A stretch of DNA of 64,000 bases from Onchocerca lupi. Lineage: Eukaryota > Nematoda > Chromadorea > Rhabditida > Onchocercidae. The notes under the pieces are model-generated. The model was not told the origin of the DNA and searched no databases. It saw only the letters and a list, made by a program, of their open reading frames with translations. The DNA lies in assembly GCA_028564675.1 (NCBI GenBank), contig JAOVVO010000378.1, positions 1 through 64,000 on the forward strand, in the 5' to 3' direction. Shown here in pieces: positions 36,001 through 49,000 of the stretch (positions are counted from its first letter, which is position 1; every line of letters starts with the position of its first letter). The position numbers and the translations under genes are program-made.

Positions 36001-39000
36001 CTTTCTTTTTCTGGATTACAGATAATGGAGTAACAGTAATATCAATATCAATGCATTGTCAAGCAACAGCACTTTGCAGTCTTCAGTAGTGACGTTTATC
36101 TTATAATAATATCCTAAACAATGAAATTTCGAGAAATAGAGACACATTCTGATTATTTCATACTTCATAACGTTTTTTATGAAGATTTTCATTCGATTGA
36201 TAATTTAAATTTCTTCCTTCTATTTTCTGCTTCTAGTAAGAGATTATACTCATATCAGTGTATGGTTTATCTATTATGCTTCCTTCATTGTGATAAAGGG
36301 TTCTCCTTAAATATAAGTCCTCTCTTAAATATAAGCCAACCCTTTCTTACATGTCTCAATTTGTGCTACTTGGCTGCGTTGTGAATTCACCATTCTGACA
36401 TAATCCATCTCTGTCTTGTCAGTCAAAACTTTGCGCTAGCATTACTACACACATTTCAAGTCATGCATCTGCCTCTAATCCTGTGCAGATTCTTGATTGA
36501 ATCAAAGTTTTTATTATGTAGCAATATTATAGTTTAAAATTGTCTATATAAGTGTAATGTTATGAATGTAGAAGGTAATAGATGGATTAGGTTATTATGA
36601 AGTTGTTGTGTCTATCTGTTCAGCTAAAGCAGTTCAACTATGTGTTGAATATATTTAAACTGTAGCAACTCCTCTACTCGTAGAGAAAGCCATGTATCAA
36701 TAGTTTTTTAACAGAAATTTTCGAATTTGTACTCCAAATGTAATTGCGACCATCAAAAGAGGAAATCAAAATCCCAGAAATCAGAATTGATTATCCTGCA
36801 TTGTTAAAATAGCTGGAATTGTTTCACTATTTTGCAGTAAGCTCAAATTCCCTTAGACCAATTGGTTATTAACCTTCTAGGAAGTAACTCATTTCAGCAT
36901 GTAAACGTATTGATACGTTTATTCTTTCCCATGTGCTAGTCTACTTCCAAATATGGCATCAATGAGACTGTCAAATACACTTCGTGATTGATAAAGTGAG
37001 AACTCATTTCAAAGAGAACTGATTTAAGCTGAAATAGATAACATTTATATTTGACAGTGCTGGTTTACAGCAAGGCTTAACAATTTGGACAGGTACTGTT
37101 TCAAGAAGTTTTCTCTTCATGCTCTGATGTTGTCGGTGGTTTAAAGCAATCGGCATAAGAATGTGATTCGACTAATAACGTTCGAGATGGATTAATATCG
37201 CTTAAACTTGATCTGTTCCTAATTTCTTATCACTTATCATTCTCGCTTATTTTACATCTAAATTAAATCTTGAGTTGTTTGCAGCGAAGTTCCAATCACA
37301 AATTCGTTCATAAATCACCCTAGATATTTCATTGAACAGATGAAAAATATGGGTCGTTTTTCCAAACAAAAATAACGAAAAGAACATTGTACCATTTGCT
37401 TTATCAATCAGACATAAAATTCCATTTACCTACTTCTATATTAAAGTATTTAGATTAATTTGATAATACAAGATATTGGCTACATATTTCACATAGTTAG
37501 GTTATTTCTATTTTGATATTAAGTTTCAAGCATGAATTTACGTAACTTTTCGGTATAATCTTTCGACAAATCTTGAAAGATGTCCTTTTTACTGTTAAAA
37601 AAATTTTAAACTTTTGTTTATTCTTGAAAACAGCCAAACGGTAGCATGACTGTTTTCGTTGCTTTCATCTGTTGATACTTAACGATGATAGAGCAAGTAG
37701 TCTGATCCGCATGATTCTTTTGTTCTGATGCATATCTTCAGTCGACTTCCAAATGACCCATTTTATTAACATTCATTATCTAATCTTTCGGCATTTATTT
37801 ATCAGCACGTCTTGCAGTTTGCTGTTTGCAGGTCTGTTTTATTATTTAATATATTGTCTATGCGTGATGACGCAGACACCTGTAATAAGCAAGATGGTAG
37901 ACATGATTCTTGTGACATTACCTGCTATATTTGACATACATTTGACATCAGAGTAAACATCTCTGTTGTAAATATTAGTGATTGAAATGACCTACAAACG
38001 AATTTTCTTTTACACTGTAAATTGGTGAAATAAAAAAATAAGCTAAAATTTAGCCCCTTGTATTTTTACAACTTCGTTCTTCTAAACAATAGGTCCACAA
38101 CAACTTGTTTTCTGCTGCTTGTTATAATATGTCAATTCTCTATTTTCCATCTTTGTACGATATCAAAAACAACTATTGTAACTTATATATCTGTTGATAG
38201 CTTCTATTTGCTTAATGAATTTTAAAAGAGTTCATAACATAAGCGATTGACATTTGAATTATTTTCCATTATAGGGGGAAATGTCCCAGACTACATATCT
38301 ATATGCTTTTGGAACTAATATCATTAATGATATTTAACGTTTGTTAAAGAAATGGGTAATTTCATTAAGTATTCATAAAATTAATTGAAAAATACAATGA
38401 AGGAATAAATTCTATTTAGAGAATAAATTTTGAGTGAAAATGCTTGGACTATGAAGATGGTGGACGATTTCAATGTTATATATTAAAACCTATCAGCAAC
38501 ATTTCCATCCCTTGTGACTGATGATTGGATATCGATGAAATAGTCATCGCGGATTGTTTGAAGCCTTTCAGAAAACAAAACTATCGAAATTCATTCGACA
38601 GATAACATAAGAAGAATGGATCAAAACCGCTTCGAGAAGCTATCATCAAATTTAACAAAATCAATCCATGGATTTAGAACAACGAATATGTAGAAATAAT
38701 GCACCATCAGGAAAATCATCACTGCGGCTCACAATGCATTGCTTTTGAGGGAATCGATAAAAAGTAAGAATGGTCAATTGAGATGCTAACTACTGCACTT
38801 CGCACTTAACTTCAGAATAATTGGTTGTCATGTCACTCATCCATCACTTTCGGTCAAATATACCATTTTACATCAAACTCCACTAGCATTTGCGCTTCCA
38901 AAAGACTATGAATTTTCAGATGCCATTGCATTAAATGCCAACAATTTGCTTTACTCAGTGAGTCATTCCCTACAATAATATATTCTTCAACTGTCGAGCC

Positions 39001-39785
39001 CACAACTGCTTTTATTGTCGCCTGTCTAAAAGAAGGGCGTTTTTATTTATCATTGGCATTTCAATGCGCTTTTTTTCCACTCCATTCCATTAGATTCGTA
39101 TTCATTCGAATTAATTGCTTGATCTCCCATCCAATCATCTTACATCTTTACTCTTTAAAAAAAAGCAATTATCTTTTCTTGCATCAATTCAATCACAATA
39201 TGACGCATTTGATTATTAGATTAGTTATATATATATATCATAGATTATAATGGTATCAATCGTTACTATGATATAGTTGGTACGGACACGTGGCAACATT
39301 CAGTGATACAATCCACACGATATTTTTAGAAATTGGAGCCAAATGATACAATTAAGTGAGCCATAATTCGGTCTACTATTTTATGTTGAGGACACTTTGG
39401 AGCTTCGGGATTGGATACAACCTCTACACTCCAAAGTTTGGGTCATTAGAAACTTTCTGTTAAGTGACTGAAGAGAATTTTTATGAAAAAACTTCATACT
39501 CATATTTTAATCACCCTCGAAAACAGTGAAATTAGATGTTGAACTTTCATTAGTTTAAAAGTGGTTATGAACACATTTCCTTCCAGCATGCTTTAAACTT
39601 TATTGGAAAAAATTTCAGCAATGTAAATTCGTTATCTTGCAAATGAAATAAAACTGGGGATGATTTAAAACGATTTTTCGATTCGTATTGTTTTGCTTTT
39701 GTTTATAAAATAATGGTTATTGCTGCATGTATGTTACAGTGAAATACTAGATGAATAAATAACTCGATACTGGATATTATTAGCG
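36001..39785. other. Gene-poor 3.8 kb before the HHAT-like gene
   Basis: No exon, RNA gene or named repeat was recognised. Open frames at 36121-36384, 37753-37956 and 39053-39250 are short, low in complexity and show no domain. The left part may still be gypsy-derived (3' end and LTR), and the right end must include the promoter of the gene starting at 39786. Confidence 0.4.
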
Positions 39786-42700
39786 ATGTCAAACAGGAGA
39801 AGTATGGTAGCTTGCTTACCAACGATCGAAATTACGCTTTATTTTTTGGTTTGGATATCACATTCCTTAGCGGCATTTTATATTGCGTGGAATGTCACTT
39901 TCAATTTTCGCGACAAATTAGTTCTGAAAGCTAGCGAGTATGATTTTTAAGTGCAAAACTTAAATTCTTTGCTTTAACAGAAAATTTTTCATCAACAAAA
40001 TGGCCACTTTGTTAAAGAATGCGAAATTGAAGTGCCAAGTACCCGTGCACTCTACCTTAATCTGCAATCTAATTCATTGCGAACCTTTTAATTTTCTCAC
40101 CGATGGTTAGGATACAGTGAAATAAGAAATTTGTGTGAGGAAGTCAAAGTTATTCATATCAACCGTTATAAATCTTTAAAATCCAGAAATAACATAGATT
40201 TCATTGTTCATTTCAATGACGCATAATTTCAGATATATAAATGGTTATAAAAAAGATATTGCCGATTTTGAATGGACTTATTATAGCAGATCGTTAGGCC
40301 GAATACTGATTATAAATATTTTGCACATGGGTAATCGAGCCTGTCTTAACAACACACTTCCAATCTTTCTTTTTTGTTTGTATACCATTCAATGGAAGTT
40401 GTCAAAACTGCATCAATTTAATGTTTGTTGCAGTGCTGTTCAAAATTTGTCCAGTTCTCCTACCAAAACAGCTATCGCAGTATTTATTGTTGATTTTTTG
40501 GATTTTTGCAGAGATCTTCTTCACAAGGTTAGATAGTCGACTAAAAAAATTTCTTTCTAAAATTTTTCCAGTTTTAAATTTGCGAGATCATTTTTCGAAT
40601 TCATATCAAAAATATAGTGAGAACTTAGTGACGTAAATTATGTTTGGATTCCTATTCAGTTTAATTCTGTAAAAAAGAAGTGAATTTCAGTGTCACTTGC
40701 GTTATAACTGTGTTCATGCTAGCCGTCGTAATTAGTATTTTAACAAACTATTGGCGTAATGAATTATTTTCTTGGCTTATCGTCATAATATTCATAGTCA
40801 AAATCAATTCAATCGCTTATTTCAGTAGAACAGAAGATGTATATTTCAGAGAGTTTAATTATTATCTTTATAGCGCTATAAAGGTTAGCATTTTGGCCTA
40901 TTTGTTATTTAAATTATTGTCTTCATCTGCTTAAACTTTTGGAGCCTTTTTAGAAATTTAAAGATGTTTATTCTTTAAATGACGTGTTTATTTTACAGAT
41001 TCTTAATTTTTGCATTTATTTATCACGAACGAAGGGTATAAGCTTCAGTTTATCCTTATTTATTCGTTATATTCAATACATATTTTATCCGCCGTACTCA
41101 ATTACACTAATTGTTTTATTCAATGATTTTGATGTCGAAATGGCGGAGATTGAAAACGGTCGCTCGAAATGCATAAATTACAGGTTGTTATCGATTTTTG
41201 CTCTAAATCCATTTTTTTCTCGGCAGTTAAGTAAACAGCTATATGGAAGAAAGATTTTTCAATCCAAAAAGAAGTAAGGCTAAGCTAATTTGAGAAAATT
41301 GCAAATTTCAGCTAGTAACTAACCTATGCCAAAATTTCAAACTGTTTAAACAGTTAATGATTTTTACACCCAAACAACAATTAAAAAATTAACGATCACA
41401 AATTTTACATCATTTTGCATGTATAAATCAAAAAGAATTACATTTCATTAATGTTGTCAATGTTTTCAGAAGATTAGAAAAAAAGCTTTTGACTCGTCAC
41501 GGTAATGGGTTATTGGAAAACAATTTGAATCACAAAGGCTCACTTTTTGTAAACAACATATATTGAATTATAATAGGAGTAGGGAGCGATAACAAGGAAA
41601 AACCAACATTGTGTTCGAATGTTAATTTTTTTAAAAAAAAAGAGAACTCTGATATTCAAGGAAAATCCAACATAATTTCTAAATGCATGTTTTCCATCCA
41701 CCGATATTGATTTAAGACAGACCGTTTTTATCATAATTGTTTAACAAAAAAGGACTTTAAACGATTTTCTAGCCCAAAAAGATTACAAAGACTACAGTGC
41801 ATTTGAAAGTAATACAGATAGCATATTGAAAATCATTGGTTGAGAAGTTGCTATATACTTTTTAATGACAATGACCGCTTCATCTGACTCGAAAGATTTG
41901 AAACAATATCTGCTAGTATTCATCCCATTATTTGCTACTCTTTTATTCGTTTTTATAAAAAAAAAAAACTTTTTTAAATGCATAACTTTTAAATACAATG
42001 AAAGGATGCCAGAATTTCGAAAGTATAGGTGTCTTTAACAGACCATATTTTAATATGAAACACGAACTTATTCGGCCATTCTGAACAAAAAGATTCGTAG
42101 ATTTTAGAATCCTTGCATGAGAAATTAGCATCTAATACATGCAAATCCGATATTTAGTCATTTTTCATGCTTTCATATATTTTTTAAACTAGAATACAGC
42201 ATAATTTGATTACATGTTAGAAAAGAAAGATTTGTTTGTTATATTCTTCTCGAACCACGTGATGTTTTTCACTCTCTGATCTTTTTGAAGATAATGACAT
42301 ATAGTTTAATATATGTAAAGTAAAAGATAAAGTTGCAATCTTTTTAGAGCTTTGCTGCTACGCTTAGTACGAATTATAGCCTGGTTTATACTATTCGAAG
42401 TAATATTGCATGTCATCCATGTTCATGCACTTTTTGTCACCAATCCAGCTTTATTCAATACTCTCCATGAATATGAATGTAAGTTTCACGTAGAACTCAA
42501 TTTTACATTTGTTGATTAACAATCAGAGATTCATCTTTTATTACCTTTGCTACATACTTCTTATTAACTAATTTGATTGGATGGTAGTAACTGAACCACG
42601 TAGTAAGAACATGACAGGACAAACATATCTACAAATTAATTTAGAAAATGCTATTATTTATAATTATTACCATTATTAATTATTGCTGTTACGATTATTT

Positions 42701-44231
42701 CATTATCATCGTGATCATTGCTATTGTTATTATTGTAATAATCGTTATTATGTAATTGTAATTATGAACATAATTACAACAATTAATTACAATTGTTATA
42801 TTATAGTAGCGAGTGTAGCATATGTAAATGGCAAATTGTTTTACATGAAGTACTTGTTGTTATTCGGAATTCCATCTTGGTTTGCTTCGGCTGATGGTAT
42901 GAAACCTCCAGCGGGACCCGCTTGCATTTCCCGTATCAGCAATTATTCACAAATGTGGCGCAATTTCGACAGAGGCCTTTATGAATTCCTCAAAAGACAG
43001 GTGCTCTGATCTAATTTCAGCATTTCATAGCCGTTAGAGGGAAGATTCATGTCCAATTTTGGTTAAGGCAGTCTTGCTCTTGGTGGACACAGTTCTATTT
43101 TTTTCGAATAAGTTCTGCTTTCCAGGTATATATACCAGTATCAGGTGATCCAAGCAGCAAATACTTTTCATTACGTCGTCTCGTAGCATTACTAACTGTA
43201 TTTCTCTTTGTATTTGTGTGGCACGGGACTTCTTCGAATTATTTTTACTGGATTTTACTTAATACTCTTGAAATATGCATGGAATGGGTTGGAGTAGCAA
43301 TATCCAAAACTACTTTCTACAATAAGATCCAGAACTTTTTGGGGCCCAGAGGAGAACGACGACTTATTGCAACTTCAATGATAGCTACTGCTGCGTGTGG
43401 TAAAATTTCCGTTCTACATTCAATGATATCATTCTAATTGCTTCTAACAAAAAATAGGGTCAAATACTATTCAGCAATTTAGAATTAGGGAACAACTTAA
43501 AAAGAATTAACTTGCCAACAATTTGAACAAAAACTGGCTGCTACCGAGCAGTATTTTTCACATAATGATACCTGTTACGTAAAACTGGAGTAGAATTGCA
43601 GTTTAACAGTTAAAGCAGGAATTGACACAGACAACCCGTAGGTATGAATTTGACGCAGCGTAAGCCGGAAATTAAATAAATTCGTCAGTGGCCAAACTGG
43701 TGATCTTCAGGTGTGCTTCGATAATAGTGTAAAAAATTCTATTCCAGGAGTCTTTGGTGTATTTTTCTTTCTCAGTCGAAACGAAATCGGAATTATTATT
43801 TTTAAACGCTTGCTTATGAGTTTAATTGGTAGACTTTTACGACTTACTATAAGTTTACCCGACAGGTAGTGTTTTAGTGTTTTTTCCAAATAGACATAAC
43901 AAAATTTGCTGTTTTACAAGTCTTTCCGAATTCCCAGAAGAACTAAATATTTTTCCTGCAGCTGCTGTTGAACATCATCCCGAATCCTAAACTTTTCTTG
44001 ATTAACAATAAAGAAAAGCAAGAATTTGCAGCTATGTAAGCAAAGAATATTTTAATTTACGATAATCTAAAATATATTCTAAGAATTGATTTCAGACCAT
44101 TCACTTATTATGCGGTAGCTGTGCATATCCTAATACTAGGATATTGCTTTAACAATGTTTGTCTTGAGCTCGAAAAATACTTTGCCATCAAAGGAGTTTC
44201 GGAAGATAAAGACAAACGAAAAGTACATTAA
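39786..44231 (+). CDS. Hedgehog acyltransferase-like MBOAT enzyme (HHAT/Rasp family)
   Basis: Eleven exons (39786-39937, 39981-40031, 40233-40330, 40434-40527, 40691-40883, 40999-41183, 42348-42478, 42807-43000, 43126-43399, 43748-43865, 44096-44231) join in phase to 541 residues; human HHAT has 493. Matches run the whole length: KKDIADFEWTYY, YMKYLLLFGIPSW, MWRNFDRGLYEFL, VYIPVSGD, FVWHGTSSNYFYW, FLSRNEIG. The two MBOAT active-site residues are present: Asp in MWRNFD (about residue 356) and His in VWHG (about 399), equal to human D339 and H379. Many hydrophobic segments indicate a multi-pass ER membrane protein. The family moves palmitate from palmitoyl-CoA to the N-terminal cysteine of secreted ligands. 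Nematodes lack a canonical Hedgehog ligand, so the substrate here is unknown; hedgehog-related nematode proteins are one possibility. The intron 40331-40433 was chosen because it keeps phase and homology. Confidence 0.88.
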
Positions 44232-44405
44232 GAAAAGTACTCTAATCCGGTGGTGAATATATATCAACTGAAAATATAGATATTTGCAAAGAAAATGATA
44301 GAAACATCTGAAAAACTTTACAGTGTTGCGGCATTTATGAACGATTAATATCATTACTGTTTGTTGTTATTGTTGTAAAAATGAGTATCTAAAGGGAATG
44401 GGATA

Positions 44406-44411
44406 AATAAA
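44406..44411 (+). terminator. Candidate polyadenylation signal (AATAAA)
   Basis: AATAAA lies about 175 bases after the stop of the HHAT-like gene. It is plausible but weak evidence by itself. Confidence 0.4.
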
Positions 44412-45500
44412 ATCATTTCTGAAGTCAGATTTAATGTATAGAACCAGCAACTGATAGTCGAGGATCCAATACATCAATCTAGCTTTTGCACCACATCCAT
44501 CACACATAGATAGAATGAATCACATACGTTGTTTCAACGTTTCTGCTAATATTTCCATGTATTAACAAATTCAACCAATCGAATAAGGGTCACTTTATGT
44601 AATGTCAGGAGAGAAACTGAAGATCCAGCTAGGTGGAGAAAATCTGAATACACCAATAGAACATATACTTGGACTGGAAAATTATTTCGTAGTCTTCACG
44701 GGAGTGTTCACTTTGATATCTTTTTGAAAATCCAAAAATCAGAGAATAAATATCGCCAGTATGTGAGATGATGAGAATGAAACCTATTAGTACAAAATTA
44801 AAATGGTAAAGCTTCTACAGTGGTAATTAGAAAGAGAATGATGAAAATGGAAGAAGCATAGCTGACTGTATGGCTAATTTGATGTTTGAAAATAAAGATT
44901 TAGATAGCAGTAACAGAGATTAAAATCTAGTTCGAAAATTCCTTTCGAGTAAACTTATATCAAGGTTGTGTTGGATAACTAACCGCTCCATCTGCTTCCA
45001 CAGTAGTGTCGACAGATTTGTATGTCACTGTCTCGCTTGGATACATTGAATGATTGAGAGTGCACTGAATTTTCATTCACTTCAGTCACTTCCGTACTGT
45101 GAAGCTACAAATGCAAGACAGACAACACTGAGTTTTAGAAGAGACAACCCAATCTGTTGATTCATCCTCTGATCAAATAAAAAATTACCGAAATCACCTA
45201 CCATACAAAATTCTCAACCGGATTTTACTGACTTTAACGTGATATTTGATGCGAGTCATTTTCTGTTCCATCCTTTGCAAAATTCCACCTGAACACTTCT
45301 TTCCGATTTAAACAAGCAACGCTGGAGAACACGTAACATAAATTTCAAGCTAGATCAGGCAGAGGCAATATCTTTTTGGATAGGATTCTGCTATAAAAAG
45401 TATGCTATGAATCCGCGTCGTTTTCATCAACAAACGATCTTCTACGACGAAGTCCTCATTGAGTCGTTTATTTCAAAACAATGCTAGCGTCACATAAAGA
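44412..45500. other. Intergenic region before the SEC61 promoter
   Basis: I see no gene, RNA gene or repeat in this 1.1-kb stretch. It becomes less AT-rich towards its right end. Confidence 0.4.
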
Positions 45501-45504
45501 ATTG

Positions 45505-45596
45505 CACGTGAGATACTCTCTGACTACTTGTTTTCGCTGCGTCACTGTCACACTACTAGGTTTACATTCGCCCATTTTTCACGTGCCACGCGTGTC
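45505..45596. promoter_or_regulatory. Paired CACGTG boxes upstream of SEC61 alpha
   Basis: Two perfect CACGTG palindromes lie at 45505-45510 and 45580-45585, and the second runs directly into CCACGCGTG (45586-45594). They are about 430-510 bases before the SEC61 start codon, in a locally GC-richer stretch. ACGT-core boxes bind bZIP factors such as XBP1 and bHLH factors such as HLH-30/TFEB; SEC61 subunits are known unfolded-protein-response targets. The sequence is direct; the regulatory reading is inference. Confidence 0.45.
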
Positions 45597-46014
45597 AGTT
45601 CGCGCCCTCAGTCGTGTTTGAATATATGGCTGCAGCAGACTCATCGCAGTGAGAATTTTGCAGTTTTTTGCAGGCACAATATGAAATAACTGTGTGGGAG
45701 TGCATTGTTGCGCCGAAATTTTGGGGGTGTTTATACTATTTGGGTAAGTGGAATGGCGTAGGATGGTGGTGTGGTAGCATTCGGAGGTAATCTTTGTGGT
45801 GCGGGAATTATTCTGATAATATGGAGCTTTTCCCGAATAACGTGTATTTTCAGGACAGCACTTCTTGAGTAAAAGTGCATTTAAGGACGGCATATTCGGG
45901 GAATAGAGAGTTACGCTCTTGTCGGTGAGTGTTGGGAGAACCGTTTTTGATCGCATAACAGACGTTTTATTTTTGTCTAGTTTTGCTATCTTCACTTAGC
46001 TTCTCCGGTCCACA

Positions 46015-49000
46015 ATGGGAAGTAAGTATTGCAACTTCTTTTTCTGCTTAAATTTTCATATGTATAATATAGTTGGCTTCATTGGAAATCTGGTATGGCG
46101 CACGTTCTAAGCCGCTAAAAACTTAATGATATCCTACAGAACTGGTCGTAAGAAAATGTAACTGTCTGAAAGGTCAAATGAACCTTCCAACGATTACCAA
46201 CATATATAAGTAGTGTTTTTAAAATGGAAGAAAAATTTTTTCATCCGGATATGCAAGTGAGATATGAAATTGGGCTGTAACGCCAATTCAATATGTTTTC
46301 GTGAACGATCTTTTCTTTAATGTGCTTTCCTTCTTGTTCATAAATCTTTGAGAGCTCCTGTACTGCATTTCCATTTATATCAATTTACTTTAAATTTTTC
46401 TATCACAATTTAATCAGAAAAAAAAAAAAAAAAAAAACTGTAACTGCAAATTTCTGAAAAAAAGAGTCTCGAAGTGGTTTGACTAGAAGAAGCAAGGCTA
46501 TAATTCACTTACTTTCTTTTACCTATAATTTCAAAATTTCCAAAGTTCTAAGCTATGTATATGAAATGTATTTTATTCATTCGTTCGGTTTTAGTAAAAT
46601 TTTTGGAATTTGTGAAGCCGTTTTGCGGTTTCGTGCCGGAAGTTTCAAAACCTGAAAGGAAAATTCAATTTCGTGAAAAGATGTTATGGACAGCAATTAC
46701 GTTATTTGTGTTTCTTGTTTGCTGTCAAATACCTTTATTTGGTATGTAATTTTCTTTATCTTCAACTGTAATTAGAGCTACTTACAAATAACAATATATT
46801 GTTAAAAAAAAATGAGATGTGATTGATAACTGAGAATTTGATGATGTATAAATAGTTGCTGCAATTATACATCGCAGTTCCAAATTTTACCCGATGGATG
46901 TTTTGGTATAATACCTTTCATGGTGCTTCTTTTAGGTATTATGTCGACAGACAGTGCAGATCCGTTTTACTGGCTTCGGGTAATTTTGGCCTCAAACAGA
47001 GGAACACTTATGGAGCTTGGTATTTCTCCTATTGTGACATCTGGTCTAATAATGCAGTTATTAGCAGGCGCGAAAATCATTGAAGTGGGCGATACTCCAA
47101 AGGAACGCGCACTTTTCAATGGCGCTCAGAAATGTTTGTGCACAAAATTTTTTCAATAGATCATCATTGGTATTTTTCATTAATTTTTTCGAACCATCAA
47201 GAGAAAGTCATTCTAGCGTAATCATGGAGCATGAAGAATCATGCTTATTTCACCGTCTATCTCAGCTTAGTATTGTAAGTAGTATTTCATTCAATATCGT
47301 CAGTTACTTCGCTTCCAGTGTTTGGTATGGTAATCACGATTGGACAAGCCATTGTTTATGTGGCGTCTGGTTTATATGGAGATCCTACGGAAATTGGTGC
47401 TGGTATCTGTTTGCTCATTGTTATTCAGCTTGTTGTAGCTGGTCTCATTGTTTTACTCCTGGATGAATTGTTGCAGGTATATAGAACGATTCATTTGTCA
47501 ATATTTGTTGTAGAGAATGTTTTTCTGTACTTTTTTTCTTAACAGATTGAACAAATTTCTGGATTGTTAAGTTAGCAACTTAGTCGAACCAAATAACGCG
47601 ATTCTGCGTAAGTCCTCTTACTGAATATTGATGAATAGGGGTAAGTTTATACACAATATTAGATGAATATAAGTCGGTATATCAAAAATTATGGAAAACA
47701 TATTCTTAAGTCCGACATTGGTAAAAAACAAGTGGAAAGACTGAAATATGTTTTACTTAATGCACTTATAGAGTTAAAACTATTGTTCAACTTAATTGGT
47801 GATTTGGAATTGATGGTTGGAGAAGAATCTGTTAAAGACTATATTAGAAATATCATGTTTATGAATGATTTAGTAATCTAAGCAGTACTTCTTTAACACT
47901 CGTATCTGAAAAAAATGTTGTGATACGTAAATGTTTGCCAATCCGTAATTATAGTTTAGCGTATGATACGCAGATTTGTGGAGTCACTTAATTGATCTCA
48001 TTTTTAAGAAAGGATATGGACTAGGCTCGGGTATTTCATTGTTCATCGCAACAAACATTTGTGAGACGATTGTCTGGAAAGCTTTTTCACCAGCTACATT
48101 GAATACCGGTCGAGGCACCGAATTTGAAGGTGCTATCATTGCACTTTTCCATTTGCTTGCTACTCGGAACGATAAAATTCGAGCTTTGCGTGAAGCATTT
48201 TATCGACCAAACTTGCCAAATCTGATGAACTTAATGGCTACAGTACTTGTATTTGCTGTAGTCATATACTTTCAAGTTAGTTAATATTTTTTGCAAGTTT
48301 GGTCGCATAATTTTCTGCATTTTTGAAATTATTTCATTGAAAATATTAATTTACATTTTTATGCTGATTTTTATGATAATTTATATATTCGGAAGTGTTC
48401 TTTATAGTGACGTTACAACCAGATGCATTCTTTCTAGGGATTCCGAGTTGATTTGCCAATCAAGAGTGCCCGGTATCGTGGACAGTACAGTTCTTATCCA
48501 ATCAAACTTTTTTATACATCTAATATTCCAATTATCCTGCAATCTGCTCTTGTATCTAATTTGTATGTAATTTCACAGGTAAATTTACATTTCATTTAAA
48601 TTTATAATACAGTTTTATTCATATTTCAGTGCAATCTGATTGGAATAACATTATTCCAATTTTTACAATGTTCATGAAATTATATATTCTTTTATCGATG
48701 ATTAAAAATATTCTCATTTAGCTTTAGGCAATTATTCTTAATGGAGCTTTACACGTGAAGCTTCATTTTTCAAATTCAAGAGGTGATTTAATCTAGGCTG
48801 GTATTCTTGACAGTTTAGTTTATACTCAGTCTATTTTTGCAAGATTATTTTTTTATCCCAGCAAAAAAAGATAGAAGGAATTCTAATGGAAATACAAAGT
48901 TGATTCTGCTAGTTTTGCATGTAATAGTTTTGAATTTTATGCTTCTATTGGCAAATTCACATTGTCATGGTTGAAACAGAGAATTCTTTTGGAGAATATT

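Noticed and set aside
45579..45995. Minus-strand open frame of 138 codons just upstream of SEC61
   Set aside because: It covers the promoter and 5' untranslated region of SEC61 on the opposite strand, has no recognisable domain or partner exons, and its length is explained by the local less AT-rich composition.
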